Assembly: GCA_002453165.1 (NCBI GenBank)
Contig: DKGH01000246.1
Span: 1 to 5,903 of the forward strand
DNA length: 5,903 nucleotides
Direction of reading: 5' to 3'
Source of the DNA: Verrucomicrobia bacterium UBA6775
GTDB lineage: Bacteria > Verrucomicrobiota > Verrucomicrobiia > Limisphaerales > UBA1096
Shown here one piece after another: positions 1 to 5,903 of this stretch. The position numbers and the translations under genes were made by a program. Positions within the stretch are counted from its first letter, which is position 1. Each line of letters begins with the position of its first letter. The notes beneath the pieces were generated by a model. That model saw only the letters and a program-made list of their open reading frames with translations. It did no database searches and was not told the DNA's origin.

Positions 1-429
1 ATAATCCACCGGCTTGGCCAAGCGAACCTCAAAAAACTCGGTGGCCTGTACTACAGGATGCCGGTGACGTTCATCGCGCTGGTCATCACCATGGCAGCGC
101 TGATCGGCGTACCGCCAACCTGCGGTTTTTTCAGCAAGTTTTACTTGATCCAAGGTGCTGCCCAAGCGGGCACATGGCACTTCGTTATCGCCCTGCTGAT
201 CTCGAGCCTGATCAAGGCGATCATCCTCTTTCGCATCATCGAGATCGCCTATAACAAGGTGCCGAACCCGGCCAAAGACAGCAACGAAACCATCCCTCGT
301 GAGGAGGCGCCCCTCACGATGCTCATCCCGACCGCGTTGGTTGCGCTTGGCCTGATTGCGCTTGGCCTGGCCACGGACACATTGATCACCGACTTCATCG
401 CCAAGGCCCTGCCCGCCGGTCTCACCTAA
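1..429 (+). CDS. MrpD-type antiporter-like proton-conducting membrane subunit D1, 3' part only
   Basis: The frame is open from base 1 (first codons read IIHRLGQANLKKLGGLYY), so this is the C-terminal 142 residues of a gene beginning left of the window; the ATG at 58 is internal. It matches the end of the MrpA/MrpD/NuoL/NuoM/NuoN superfamily: a cytoplasmic loop with 'LGGLYYRMP', a helix at about 20-39, the hallmark 'GVPPTCGFFSKFYL' with the conserved TM12 lysine at residue 46 of the fragment, a helix at about 61-84 with a basic residue inside it (Lys72), and a last helix at about 107-127. In this superfamily the TM12 lysine lies on the proton path near the exit to the periplasm. The 'GLYYRMPVT' and 'PPTCGFFSK' wording is closer to MrpD-type proteins than to NuoN, though the missing N-terminal half leaves the subtype open. 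It ends with two consecutive in-frame stops, TAA and TAG. It is evidently co-transcribed with the next gene. Confidence 0.9.
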   Translation: MIHRLGQANLKKLGGLYYRMPVTFIALVITMAALIGVPPTCGFFSKFYLIQGAAQAGTWHFVIALLISSLIKAIILFRIIEIAYNKVPNPAKDSNETIPREEAPLTMLIPTALVALGLIALGLATDTLITDFIAKALPAGLT

Positions 430-435
430 TAGGAC

Positions 436-1920
436 ATGGAAGAAACCTCATCAACCATCCCGTTATGGATCGTCCTCATCTCCTCGATGGCGGCGGTGGG
501 GATCACATTGTGCGGGCGAATTCCGAACATCCGGGAGTCGATTATCTTTTTGGCTGCCGGTTTAAAACTAACCCTTTTGCTCTCGATCGCTTCGGAAATT
601 TTGGGTGGGGAAACATTTGCCTTTACGGCCTTTGAGTTACTTCCGGGTGTTGGCCTTTCCTTCAACATCGATGCCGCAGGACTCTTGTTCGCGCTGGTCT
701 CTGTGACATTGTGGATTCCGGTGACGATCTATTCGATCGGCCTGCTCCGCACTAATGACGACCGGGCGCAAACCCGGTTTTATGCCTGCTTTGCCATCGC
801 GATTTCCTCTGCAGTCGGTGTCGCCTTTTCAGCGAACCTGCTGACACTGTTTATCTTTTACGAAATCCTGTCGCTCTCCACTTACCCGCTCGTCACCCAC
901 AACCAGGATGACGAGGCGATCAATGGCGGCCGCAAGTATCTCATCTACCTGCTCACCACCTCGGTCGGCCTGGCCCTGCCGGCGATGATCATAGTGTACC
1001 AGCAGACCGGCACGCTGGACTTCACGGGCGGCGGTGTATTGAATGAAACCAGTACGGCGATGCTCACCGTGTTGCTGGTGATGTTCCTTTACGGCTTTGC
1101 CAAGGCCGGGTTAATGCCTTTTCACGCCTGGCTTCCGGGGGCGATGGTGGCTCCCGCTCCGGTCAGCGCCCTGCTGCATGCGGTCGCCGTGGTGAAGGTG
1201 GGGGTCTTTTCCATCCTCCGCGTGTTGACCGGCATCTTTGGCATCGACCGCTTGGCCAATGCGCCCTCGCTCACGACCATCATCTGCATCCTTGCCGGCA
1301 TCACACTCATCGTGGCGTCACTCATCGCATTGACGCAGGATAATCTCAAGGCGCGCTTGGCCTACTCCACCGTCGGGCAGCTTTCCTACATCATTCTCGG
1401 GGTCGGCTTGGCCTCGGAGAGCGGAGCCGCCGGGGCGCTGTTGCACATCCCCATGCATGCGGTTGGCAAGATCACCCTGTTTCTGTGCGCCGGGGCGATC
1501 TACGAGGCGTGTGGCGCCAAGTACATCAGCCAGATGCACGGCATTGGGCGAAAAATTCCACTCACCATGACCGCTTTTTTCATTGGATCCCTTTGCGTCA
1601 TCGGGCTTCCGCCGACCGGTGGTTTTGTCAGCAAATGGCATCTGCTTAACGGCGCGCTGGATTCCAGCCAACAATGGGCATTCGCCATCTTTTTGGTCAG
1701 CTCACTGCTCAACGCCGCATACTTTTTGCCAATCGTTTACAAGGCGTTTTTCGCTCCGCCATCGGACGAGGCGAAATTCGCGAAGGCCGCTGAGCCTTCG
1801 ATGTTGATGGTCGTACCGATACTGATCACCGCGACCGGGTGTTTGCTGATCTTTTTCTTTTCCAACACGCTGTACCGATTTGCCGAGCAGTTTGTGACCG
1901 TGTACGCGCAAAGCAACTAA
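436..1920 (+). CDS. MrpD/NuoM-like antiporter-type proton-conducting membrane subunit D2 (494 aa)
   Basis: This is a polytopic inner-membrane protein of about 14 helices and usual length (about 490-500 aa) for the Proton_antipo_M superfamily. Such subunits move protons across the membrane, either coupled to cation antiport (Mrp) or to electron transfer (complex I and relatives). The expected charged residues are all visible: Glu143 in 'FYEILSLSTYPLV' (TM5), Lys223 in 'FAKAGLMPFHAWLPGA' (TM7), His248 and Lys254 in 'ALLHAVAVVKVGVF' (TM8), His337, His341 and Lys345 in 'HIPMHAVGKITLF' (TM10), and Lys400 in 'GFVSKWHLL' (TM12). The loop 'THNQDDEAINGGRKYLIYLL' is also typical. The ATG at 436 is the first possible one, because TAA-TAG lie two codons upstream in the same frame. 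The 'AGGA' just before it is too close to be a good Shine-Dalgarno site, so translation may be coupled to D1. The superfamily is certain; assignment as MrpD rather than another antiporter-like subunit is likely from its neighbours but not proven. Confidence 0.93.
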   Translation: MEETSSTIPLWIVLISSMAAVGITLCGRIPNIRESIIFLAAGLKLTLLLSIASEILGGETFAFTAFELLPGVGLSFNIDAAGLLFALVSVTLWIPVTIYSIGLLRTNDDRAQTRFYACFAIAISSAVGVAFSANLLTLFIFYEILSLSTYPLVTHNQDDEAINGGRKYLIYLLTTSVGLALPAMIIVYQQTGTLDFTGGGVLNETSTAMLTVLLVMFLYGFAKAGLMPFHAWLPGAMVAPAPVSALLHAVAVVKVGVFSILRVLTGIFGIDRLANAPSLTTIICILAGITLIVASLIALTQDNLKARLAYSTVGQLSYIILGVGLASESGAAGALLHIPMHAVGKITLFLCAGAIYEACGAKYISQMHGIGRKIPLTMTAFFIGSLCVIGLPPTGGFVSKWHLLNGALDSSQQWAFAIFLVSSLLNAAYFLPIVYKAFFAPPSDEAKFAKAAEPSMLMVVPILITATGCLLIFFFSNTLYRFAEQFVTVYAQSN

Positions 1921-1923
1921 CCG

Positions 1924-2283
1924 ATGGCTACAAAGAAAAAAGCGACACAAAAAAAGGCTCCCGCAAATGAGGCGACAGCCAAGGCCACACCCGCGCAGGA
2001 CAATCCGCACCTCAGTCCCAGGTTTTGGAAAACCATGTGGATTCTCTGCGGGACAACCGTCCTGCTGGAGCTGTTCGTCCATCGGCATCCCCATTTCGTG
2101 ATCGAAAAGGGCGAACCGGCAACGCTTCCTGACATGAGCGACTCGGTTCTGGCGACCATGAGCAATTGGTTCGGCTTTTACGGTGTTTACGGACTACTCG
2201 CCTGCGTCGGCTCTGTTTTATTGGCAAAAGGATTGAGCGTTTTTCTCAAGGCCGGGGAGGACTACTACGATGGAACTCCTTAA
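1924..2283 (+). CDS. small two-helix membrane protein with EDYYD C-terminus, between antiporter subunits (119 aa)
   Basis: No enzymatic domain is seen. The N-terminal ~25 residues form a Lys/Ala-rich, probably disordered tail (MATKKKATQKKAP), followed by a helix at about 35-52, a short loop with a histidine cluster 'VHRHPHF' (His53, His55, His57), a second helix at about 82-103, and the tail 'LKAGEDYYDGTP'. The Lys-rich tail suggests that both ends face the cytoplasm and the His-containing loop faces the periplasm. From memory, short proteins ending in 'EDYYD' after a 'GFYxxYGxxxC' helix occur beside MrpD-like genes in alphaproteobacteria and other bacteria, so this is probably an accessory subunit of the same complex; that link is inferred from position and motif. 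It is not recognisably MrpC, MrpF, MrpG or NuoK. It starts one codon after the D2 stop and has no clear ribosome-binding site. Its last 14 bases overlap the D3 start. Confidence 0.82.
   Translation: MATKKKATQKKAPANEATAKATPAQDNPHLSPRFWKTMWILCGTTVLLELFVHRHPHFVIEKGEPATLPDMSDSVLATMSNWFGFYGVYGLLACVGSVLLAKGLSVFLKAGEDYYDGTP
2254..2261 (+). promoter_or_regulatory. Shine-Dalgarno site for D3, inside the end of the small gene
   Basis: The purine-rich run GGGGAGGA lies about 8 bases before the ATG at 2270, a good match in sequence and spacing to the 16S rRNA 3' end. It is the only clear ribosome-binding site in the window and supports the 2270 start of D3. Because it lies within the upstream coding sequence, D3 translation is probably coupled to that of the small protein. 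Confidence 0.7.
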
Positions 2284-4081
2284 CAACATCCCTCCCGCAT
2301 TCCTGCTGATCATCGGGGCCATCGCCCTGTTGGCACTGCCGGCTAATGCGAGAAAAGTTGGAGCCATCGCGCTGGCGGCACTCGGTTTTTTCGCCATCAC
2401 ACAATTGAGTGAAGGCACGAGGGGCAACCCGGAATTTCTCGGGCATACTCTGGAAATGTTGCGTGTCGATTCCACCAGCAAGGCCTTCGGTTATATTTTC
2501 ACAATCAGTGCGTTCGGTGCGTTCATTTTTTCGTGGAGCGAGCGCTGCCGCCTGCAAAACACAGCGGCCCTGGTTTACATCGGAAGTGCCCTGGGGGTCG
2601 TTTTCGCCGGGGACATGATCACCTGGTATCTCTTTTGGGAAATGATGGCCGTCTCGTCCACTTTTCTCGTGCTTGCCCGGAACACCGAAGCCTCACGACT
2701 GGCAGCTCAGCGTTATATTCTCGTTCATCTGGCCGGCGGCTTGGTTTTGTTGGCCGGCATCCTGATGGCTGTCAACTCAACCGGATCTATCGCTTTTACG
2801 CTGGAGAACATCCATCAAAATAGCACAGCGAAGTGGCTCATCCTGATCGGGATCCTGATCAACGCCGCCGCCGTCCCGTTTTCCAGTTGGTTGCCGGACG
2901 CCTATCCCGAGTCGACTGTTTTTGGAGGAATCGTTCTCAGCGCCTACACCACCAAGACTGCAGTCTACACTCTCGTGCGCGGATTCCCCGGTGAGGAAAT
3001 CCTGATACCGATCGGCTGTGTCATGACCCTCTACGGCATCGTGTACGCGCTGCTCGAAAATGACATGCGGCGCATCCTGGCCTACAGCATCGTCAACCAA
3101 ATCGGTTTCATGGTGTGCGGAGTCGGGGTCGGCACACCACTGGCAATAGCCGGTGTGGTCGCCCATGCGTTCTGCCATATCATCTACAAAGCTTTGCTCT
3201 GGATGTCGATCGGCGCCGTGCTTCATCGCACCGGCAAAAGCAAATGCACCGAATTGGGCGGACTGTACAAATCCATGCCGATCACGACGATGATGACAAT
3301 CATCGGGGCACTCTCGATCTCGGCCGTGCCTTTGACATGCGGTTTCATCAGCAAAACCCTCATCACTGCCGCCACGGAACAACAGCACCACCTTTGGGCA
3401 TGGTTCGCACTTGAGGTGGCCTCAGCCGGGGTGTTCGTCTACGCCTGCATTCCGTTCTACACTTTTTTCAACGTCGATCGCGGACTCCGCCCCAAGGAAG
3501 CCCCGCGCGCAATGATCACGGGCATGGCCCTGATGGCCTTCCTCTGCATCTACCTCGGTCTCAACCCCGGACACCTGTACGGCATCCTCCCGCATGGTGA
3601 AGTTTTGGCTGAGAAAGCCTCGTTTTATTACACCTACATCAAGAGCTTCGATAAGGTCGTCACCGTGCTTCAGATGCTGCTTTTCTCCGCGCTCATGTTT
3701 TTCATCCTCCTGCCACTCCTAAAACGCACGTCGACCATCTCCATCGACTTCGACTGGTTTTACCGCAAGGGTGCCAAGCTGTTTTACGATGCGATGGACA
3801 AGACTTTTAACAGCCTTAACAAGGCGGCGGAGCGACTGGTCATCAAGACCCTTCTCCCTGCCATCGCCCAGTTCGTCATCGTCGCTCCGGCCACGTTGAC
3901 CGTGATGCTGCTGCGCCCCGTCTGGCGAGAGTCACTGGATGCAGACGAGAAGAGCCTCAAAAAACGGGAGAAGGAACTGATCGCCCGATTTTCCTCCGGT
4001 ACATTTCCCGTGGCCTACTCGGCCATTTTCGTCCTGATCTTTATCGGGCTGCTCGTCCTCCTTGGCCGCGCCGCCGGCTAA
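2270..4081 (+). CDS. MrpD-like antiporter-type membrane subunit D3 with C-terminal extension (603 aa)
   Basis: This is a polytopic membrane protein of the same superfamily, in the group annotated 'Na(+)/H(+) antiporter subunit D'. Conserved residues seen: Glu124 in 'LFWEMMAVSS' (TM5), Lys229 in 'SAYTTKTAVYTLVR' (TM8, closely MrpD-like), 'LLENDMRRILAYSIVNQIGFM' at about 261-281, His299, His303 and Lys307 in 'HAFCHIIYKALLWM' (TM10), and Lys362 in 'PLTCGFISKTL' (TM12). The TM7 block reads 'LINAAAVPFSSWLPDAYPES': Asn198 sits where other members have the central Lys, and Ser205 replaces the His of 'PFHxW'. About 100 residues extend past the usual end: 'FDWFYRKGAKLF' (about 494-505), an amphipathic stretch, a hydrophobic segment at about 528-548, a charged helix 'DADEKSLKKREKEL' at 557-570, and a final helix at about 581-600. 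The start is supported by a good Shine-Dalgarno site, and it overlaps the preceding gene by 14 bases. From memory, relatives in alphaproteobacteria share the 'LINAAA...WLPDAYPE' wording, so the Asn is probably typical of the family and not decay. Confidence 0.93.
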   Translation: MELLNNIPPAFLLIIGAIALLALPANARKVGAIALAALGFFAITQLSEGTRGNPEFLGHTLEMLRVDSTSKAFGYIFTISAFGAFIFSWSERCRLQNTAALVYIGSALGVVFAGDMITWYLFWEMMAVSSTFLVLARNTEASRLAAQRYILVHLAGGLVLLAGILMAVNSTGSIAFTLENIHQNSTAKWLILIGILINAAAVPFSSWLPDAYPESTVFGGIVLSAYTTKTAVYTLVRGFPGEEILIPIGCVMTLYGIVYALLENDMRRILAYSIVNQIGFMVCGVGVGTPLAIAGVVAHAFCHIIYKALLWMSIGAVLHRTGKSKCTELGGLYKSMPITTMMTIIGALSISAVPLTCGFISKTLITAATEQQHHLWAWFALEVASAGVFVYACIPFYTFFNVDRGLRPKEAPRAMITGMALMAFLCIYLGLNPGHLYGILPHGEVLAEKASFYYTYIKSFDKVVTVLQMLLFSALMFFILLPLLKRTSTISIDFDWFYRKGAKLFYDAMDKTFNSLNKAAERLVIKTLLPAIAQFVIVAPATLTVMLLRPVWRESLDADEKSLKKREKELIARFSSGTFPVAYSAIFVLIFIGLLVLLGRAAG

Positions 4082-4126
4082 ACCAAGCGCTGGCGACTTT
4101 GGCCCTTGCATTTTCATCTGCGCACA

Positions 4127-4154
4127 TTGAGAGTCTGCGGACGCAGAACCTCAA
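4127..4154 (+). promoter_or_regulatory. 28-bp two-part inverted repeat upstream of the secreted-protein gene
   Basis: Outer arms TTGAG (4127-4131) and CTCAA (4150-4154) and inner arms TCTGCG (4134-4139) and CGCAGA (4142-4147) are exact complements, placed symmetrically about the 4140/4141 boundary. Only the two bases between the arms on each side and the central two bases do not match, so 22 of 28 positions are symmetric. As RNA it would form a hairpin of up to 11 pairs with an internal loop. No T-run follows on either strand, so it is a poor standard intrinsic terminator. It could be a U-tract-free terminator after D3, or an operator for a dimeric regulator close to the start codon at 4165. 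The symmetry is certain; the role is open. Confidence 0.55.
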
Positions 4155-4164
4155 TCACGCTCCA

Positions 4165-5903
4165 ATGAAAACCCCGCATACCCCCACCCCGCTTGGCTGT
4201 TTTTTTCTCGGATTGTCACTTCTCCTCGGGCTCTCCCCAGCAACCGCCCGGGCGGATATCACCGGCCAATGGAACTTCACCGACGGCCTTTCGGCCGAGA
4301 TCGGGCAGGATCTCGAGTGGAACTTTGACCAGGGCGAAGCCCAGTTCGGCAAGGGCAGCGCGTTCCGGTTGAAGCCGCTCGACGGCAAGGATCCGATGGT
4401 GATGAGTTTCCCGAACAGTGACCCCGATTCCGACTTCACCGGGCTGGATGTTTATCACGGCGGTGAACCCAACGGCGGCTCCGACTGGCTATTGAACCAG
4501 TATACGATCGTTGCCGACCTTTACTACTCCGTCCGGTCGTACAACAAGCCAAGGGCGTTGGTGGCCTTGAACGATTTCGAGGGGGCACAGTTCCTGATCG
4601 GCACCTCGAATGGAATCGGCAGCCGCACGTTCTCCGGCAAACTCAGGCCCAATCGCTGGTATCGCGTGGCATTGACCGTCGACCATGTCTCCGGCGAAGC
4701 CAACTACTACGTCAACGGTGAACACGTTGGCACCGAGCAGATCGGCAAGGCGCAGGACGACACTGGCAAGTATGCGATGGAGGACGTCTTTTACCTGTTC
4801 AAGCATAGCGCAGAGACGTTCGGCGGATTCATCAGCAGCCTGCAGTTCCGCGACGAGGCTGCCCCGGCCGCAGTCATCGCGGAGCTTGGCCAAGCGAGCG
4901 CCGACGGCATTCCTTCCGAGCCACCGGCCAGGCCATATCTGGTTTCCGTCACCCCGAAACCGACCCCGTTTCGGCGACCCATCCCGACCGACATTCTCCC
5001 GAACACACTGATCCAATGCGGCCTGAAAGACGGGCAGGCCAAGCTCAAGGAATCCACGGCCAAGCTCTGGCTGAACAACAAGCCACTCGAAATCAAGGCC
5101 AAGCGGGCCGACGACCTCGTCACCCTCTCAGCCCAGCCGGAATCGCTGCTGGAGCCGCTTGGCAATTACGAGGTGGTCGTGAAATTTGACGACAGCAACG
5201 GGGAAAGCTACACTAAGAAATGGCGCTTCACGGTGACTGATTTTCAGAAACTACCAGCCGCCGCCGCCCTGCCAATCGATGCCGGGACCGAGCCCGGTTT
5301 TCTCGTCCGCTCCGCGCAGGCACCGGCCGAAGCCGCAATCCAGCACGACTTCAAGCGCGCCATCCATCAACTCGAGGGCATCCTCAAGGACAACGAGGGT
5401 AACACAGTCAAAAACACCGCCTTTCCCAGCGAGGGAGACAGTGGGTTTGATTTGATTGAGTTGATCGATTTTCAAAAGGACGGCTCCCCGTTCGGCCACT
5501 TTGAGTTCGATGACTTTTTCCCGGGCATCCCCGGCGAGGAGGATCACGACACCAATTTCAGTACGGAAATCCTCACCTACCTCGCGCTCAAACCGGGCAC
5601 ACACCGCCTCGGGTTGACCGTCCACGTCGGCAAGCCGGACCAAAACGACGAGGATCGCTTCAAGGTCTTCGCCGCCACCAGCCCACGCGATCGGTTCGCG
5701 CAGGAAATCGGCGACTTCGAGCTGACCCTGCTCGGCTACCGGGAGGGGCCAAACGATTGTTCCTTCGATTTCACCGTGGAGAAGGAGGGGCTTTACCCGT
5801 TTCGGATTGTGTACTGGAACAAGTCCGGAAATGCTGCGCTTGAGTTTTACTCGATCGACCTCGAGACCGAGGAGCGCATCCTCATCAACGACACGGAGAA
5901 CGA
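4165..5903 (+). CDS. secreted LamG-like domain protein, 5' part, open at right edge (579 codons seen)
   Basis: This single frame runs from the ATG at 4165 to the last base without a stop. A Sec signal peptide is clear: basic start 'MKT', hydrophobic core 'FFLGLSLLLGL' (about 13-23), and cleavage site 'ARA|D' after residue 30. Residues about 33-232 look like a LamG/concanavalin-type beta-sandwich: 'GQWNF', 'GKGSAFRL', 'NRWYRVALTVDHVSGEANYYVNGEHVG' (164-189) and closing 'GGFISSLQFRD'. Residues about 258-358 ('PYLVSVTPKPTPFRRP...YTKKWRFTVTDF') resemble a bacterial Ig-like segment. After a short Ala-rich linker comes 'GFLVRSAQAP' (378-387), an acidic region with 'FPGIPG' (452-457), 'LTYLALKPGTHRLGLTV' (470-486) and 'GLYPFRIVYWNKSGNAALEFYS' (542-563). 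I associate this order with large secreted proteins of Verrucomicrobiota. Role: exported, probably adhesion or glycan/surface binding; no catalytic motif is seen. No Shine-Dalgarno site precedes the ATG; start choice rests on the signal peptide directly after it. The true length is unknown. Confidence 0.85.
   Translation, partial: MKTPHTPTPLGCFFLGLSLLLGLSPATARADITGQWNFTDGLSAEIGQDLEWNFDQGEAQFGKGSAFRLKPLDGKDPMVMSFPNSDPDSDFTGLDVYHGGEPNGGSDWLLNQYTIVADLYYSVRSYNKPRALVALNDFEGAQFLIGTSNGIGSRTFSGKLRPNRWYRVALTVDHVSGEANYYVNGEHVGTEQIGKAQDDTGKYAMEDVFYLFKHSAETFGGFISSLQFRDEAAPAAVIAELGQASADGIPSEPPARPYLVSVTPKPTPFRRPIPTDILPNTLIQCGLKDGQAKLKESTAKLWLNNKPLEIKAKRADDLVTLSAQPESLLEPLGNYEVVVKFDDSNGESYTKKWRFTVTDFQKLPAAAALPIDAGTEPGFLVRSAQAPAEAAIQHDFKRAIHQLEGILKDNEGNTVKNTAFPSEGDSGFDLIELIDFQKDGSPFGHFEFDDFFPGIPGEEDHDTNFSTEILTYLALKPGTHRLGLTVHVGKPDQNDEDRFKVFAATSPRDRFAQEIGDFELTLLGYREGPNDCSFDFTVEKEGLYPFRIVYWNKSGNAALEFYSIDLETEERILINDTEN

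Noticed and set aside
12..25. The 14-base string GCTTGGCCAAGCGA, with a 12-bp palindromic core, occurs here and again at 4884-4897
   Set aside because: Both copies are inside coding sequence and encode the peptide LGQA in each case; two copies of 14 bases without other shared flanks are best explained by codon choice, not a site.
426..668. Short reverse-strand frame at the start of D2, and further ones at 1122-1349, 1318-1674 and 1702-2094
   Set aside because: All sit opposite conserved membrane-protein coding sequence and encode no recognisable protein.
2777..3391. Reverse-strand frame of about 204 codons within D3
   Set aside because: It lies entirely inside a gene with unmistakable superfamily motifs on the + strand; the translated product is rich in His, Asp, Gly and Gln with no domain or membrane pattern, typical of an antisense shadow.
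1..4081. Complex I (nuo) operon or DabB-type inorganic carbon transporter as the identity of the membrane genes
   Set aside because: No NuoA-K small or redox subunits and no DabA-like gene are in the window, and D3 wording (TTKTAVYTLVR, SIVNQIGFM) is MrpD-like. It remains open only if the missing partners lie to the left.
4082..4126. Sigma-70-type promoter before the secreted-protein gene (TTGCAT at 4106-4111)
   Set aside because: No acceptable -10 box is found 16-18 bases downstream; the spacing falls in GATTGAG-like sequence without TATAAT character.
4195..4200. Possible lipoprotein site: Leu-Gly-Cys at residues 10-12 of the secreted protein
   Set aside because: The Cys precedes the hydrophobic core of the signal peptide instead of following it, and an ARA|D signal peptidase I site fits well.
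4284..4297. CGGCC-TTTC-GGCCG hairpin inside the secreted-protein gene
   Set aside because: It is a five-pair stem within coding sequence without a T-run; such stems are common in G+C-rich genes.
4489..5016. Reverse-strand frame of about 175 codons, with others nearby at 4155-4439 and 5251-5643
   Set aside because: The + strand frame from 4165 is open over the whole region, starts with a signal peptide and shows LamG features. The reverse frames have no signal, motif or ribosome site.

Overview
The window looks like a piece of a bacterial chromosome with fairly high G+C, all coding on the + strand. Two parts meet here: the 3' end of a membrane bioenergetics operon (1-4081) and the 5' part of a large secreted protein gene (4165 to the right edge). 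The best guess for the source is a Verrucomicrobiota (or wider PVC-group) bacterium. The guess rests on the last gene, whose order (signal peptide, LamG-like domain, Ig-like segment, 'GFLVR...IPGIPG' region, 'GLYPFRIVYW' segment) resembles secreted proteins I associate with that phylum. It is an inference from memory, not a search result.

Region 1-4081 carries three consecutive genes for antiporter-like, proton-conducting membrane subunits (the MrpA/MrpD/NuoL/NuoM/NuoN superfamily), here called D1 (3' part only), D2 (complete, 494 aa) and D3 (complete, 603 aa). A 119-aa two-helix membrane protein ending in an EDYYD motif sits between D2 and D3. Spacing is very tight: two in-frame stop codons plus one codon between D1 and D2, one codon between D2 and the small gene, and a 14-base overlap between the small gene and D3. 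They are therefore almost certainly one transcript whose promoter lies left of the window. D2 has the full set of superfamily proton-path residues. D3 keeps most of them but has Asn where the central TM7 Lys normally sits, and it has a long C-terminal extension. No redox subunits (Fe-S, flavin, quinone-binding NuoH/NuoB/NuoD type) are visible, so the likeliest reading is an Mrp-like cation/proton antiporter complex built from several MrpD-type paralogues. A complex I-like enzyme whose other subunits lie to the left cannot be excluded.

Region 4082-4164 is the only intergenic gap. It contains a 28-bp two-part inverted repeat ending 10 bases before the next start codon, without a U-tract.

Region 4165-5903 is an open frame of 579 codons with no stop before the window ends. 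It encodes an exported protein with a clear Sec signal peptide and a LamG/concanavalin-like fold, and it shows no functional link to the antiporter genes. Reverse-strand frames over this region are shadows.
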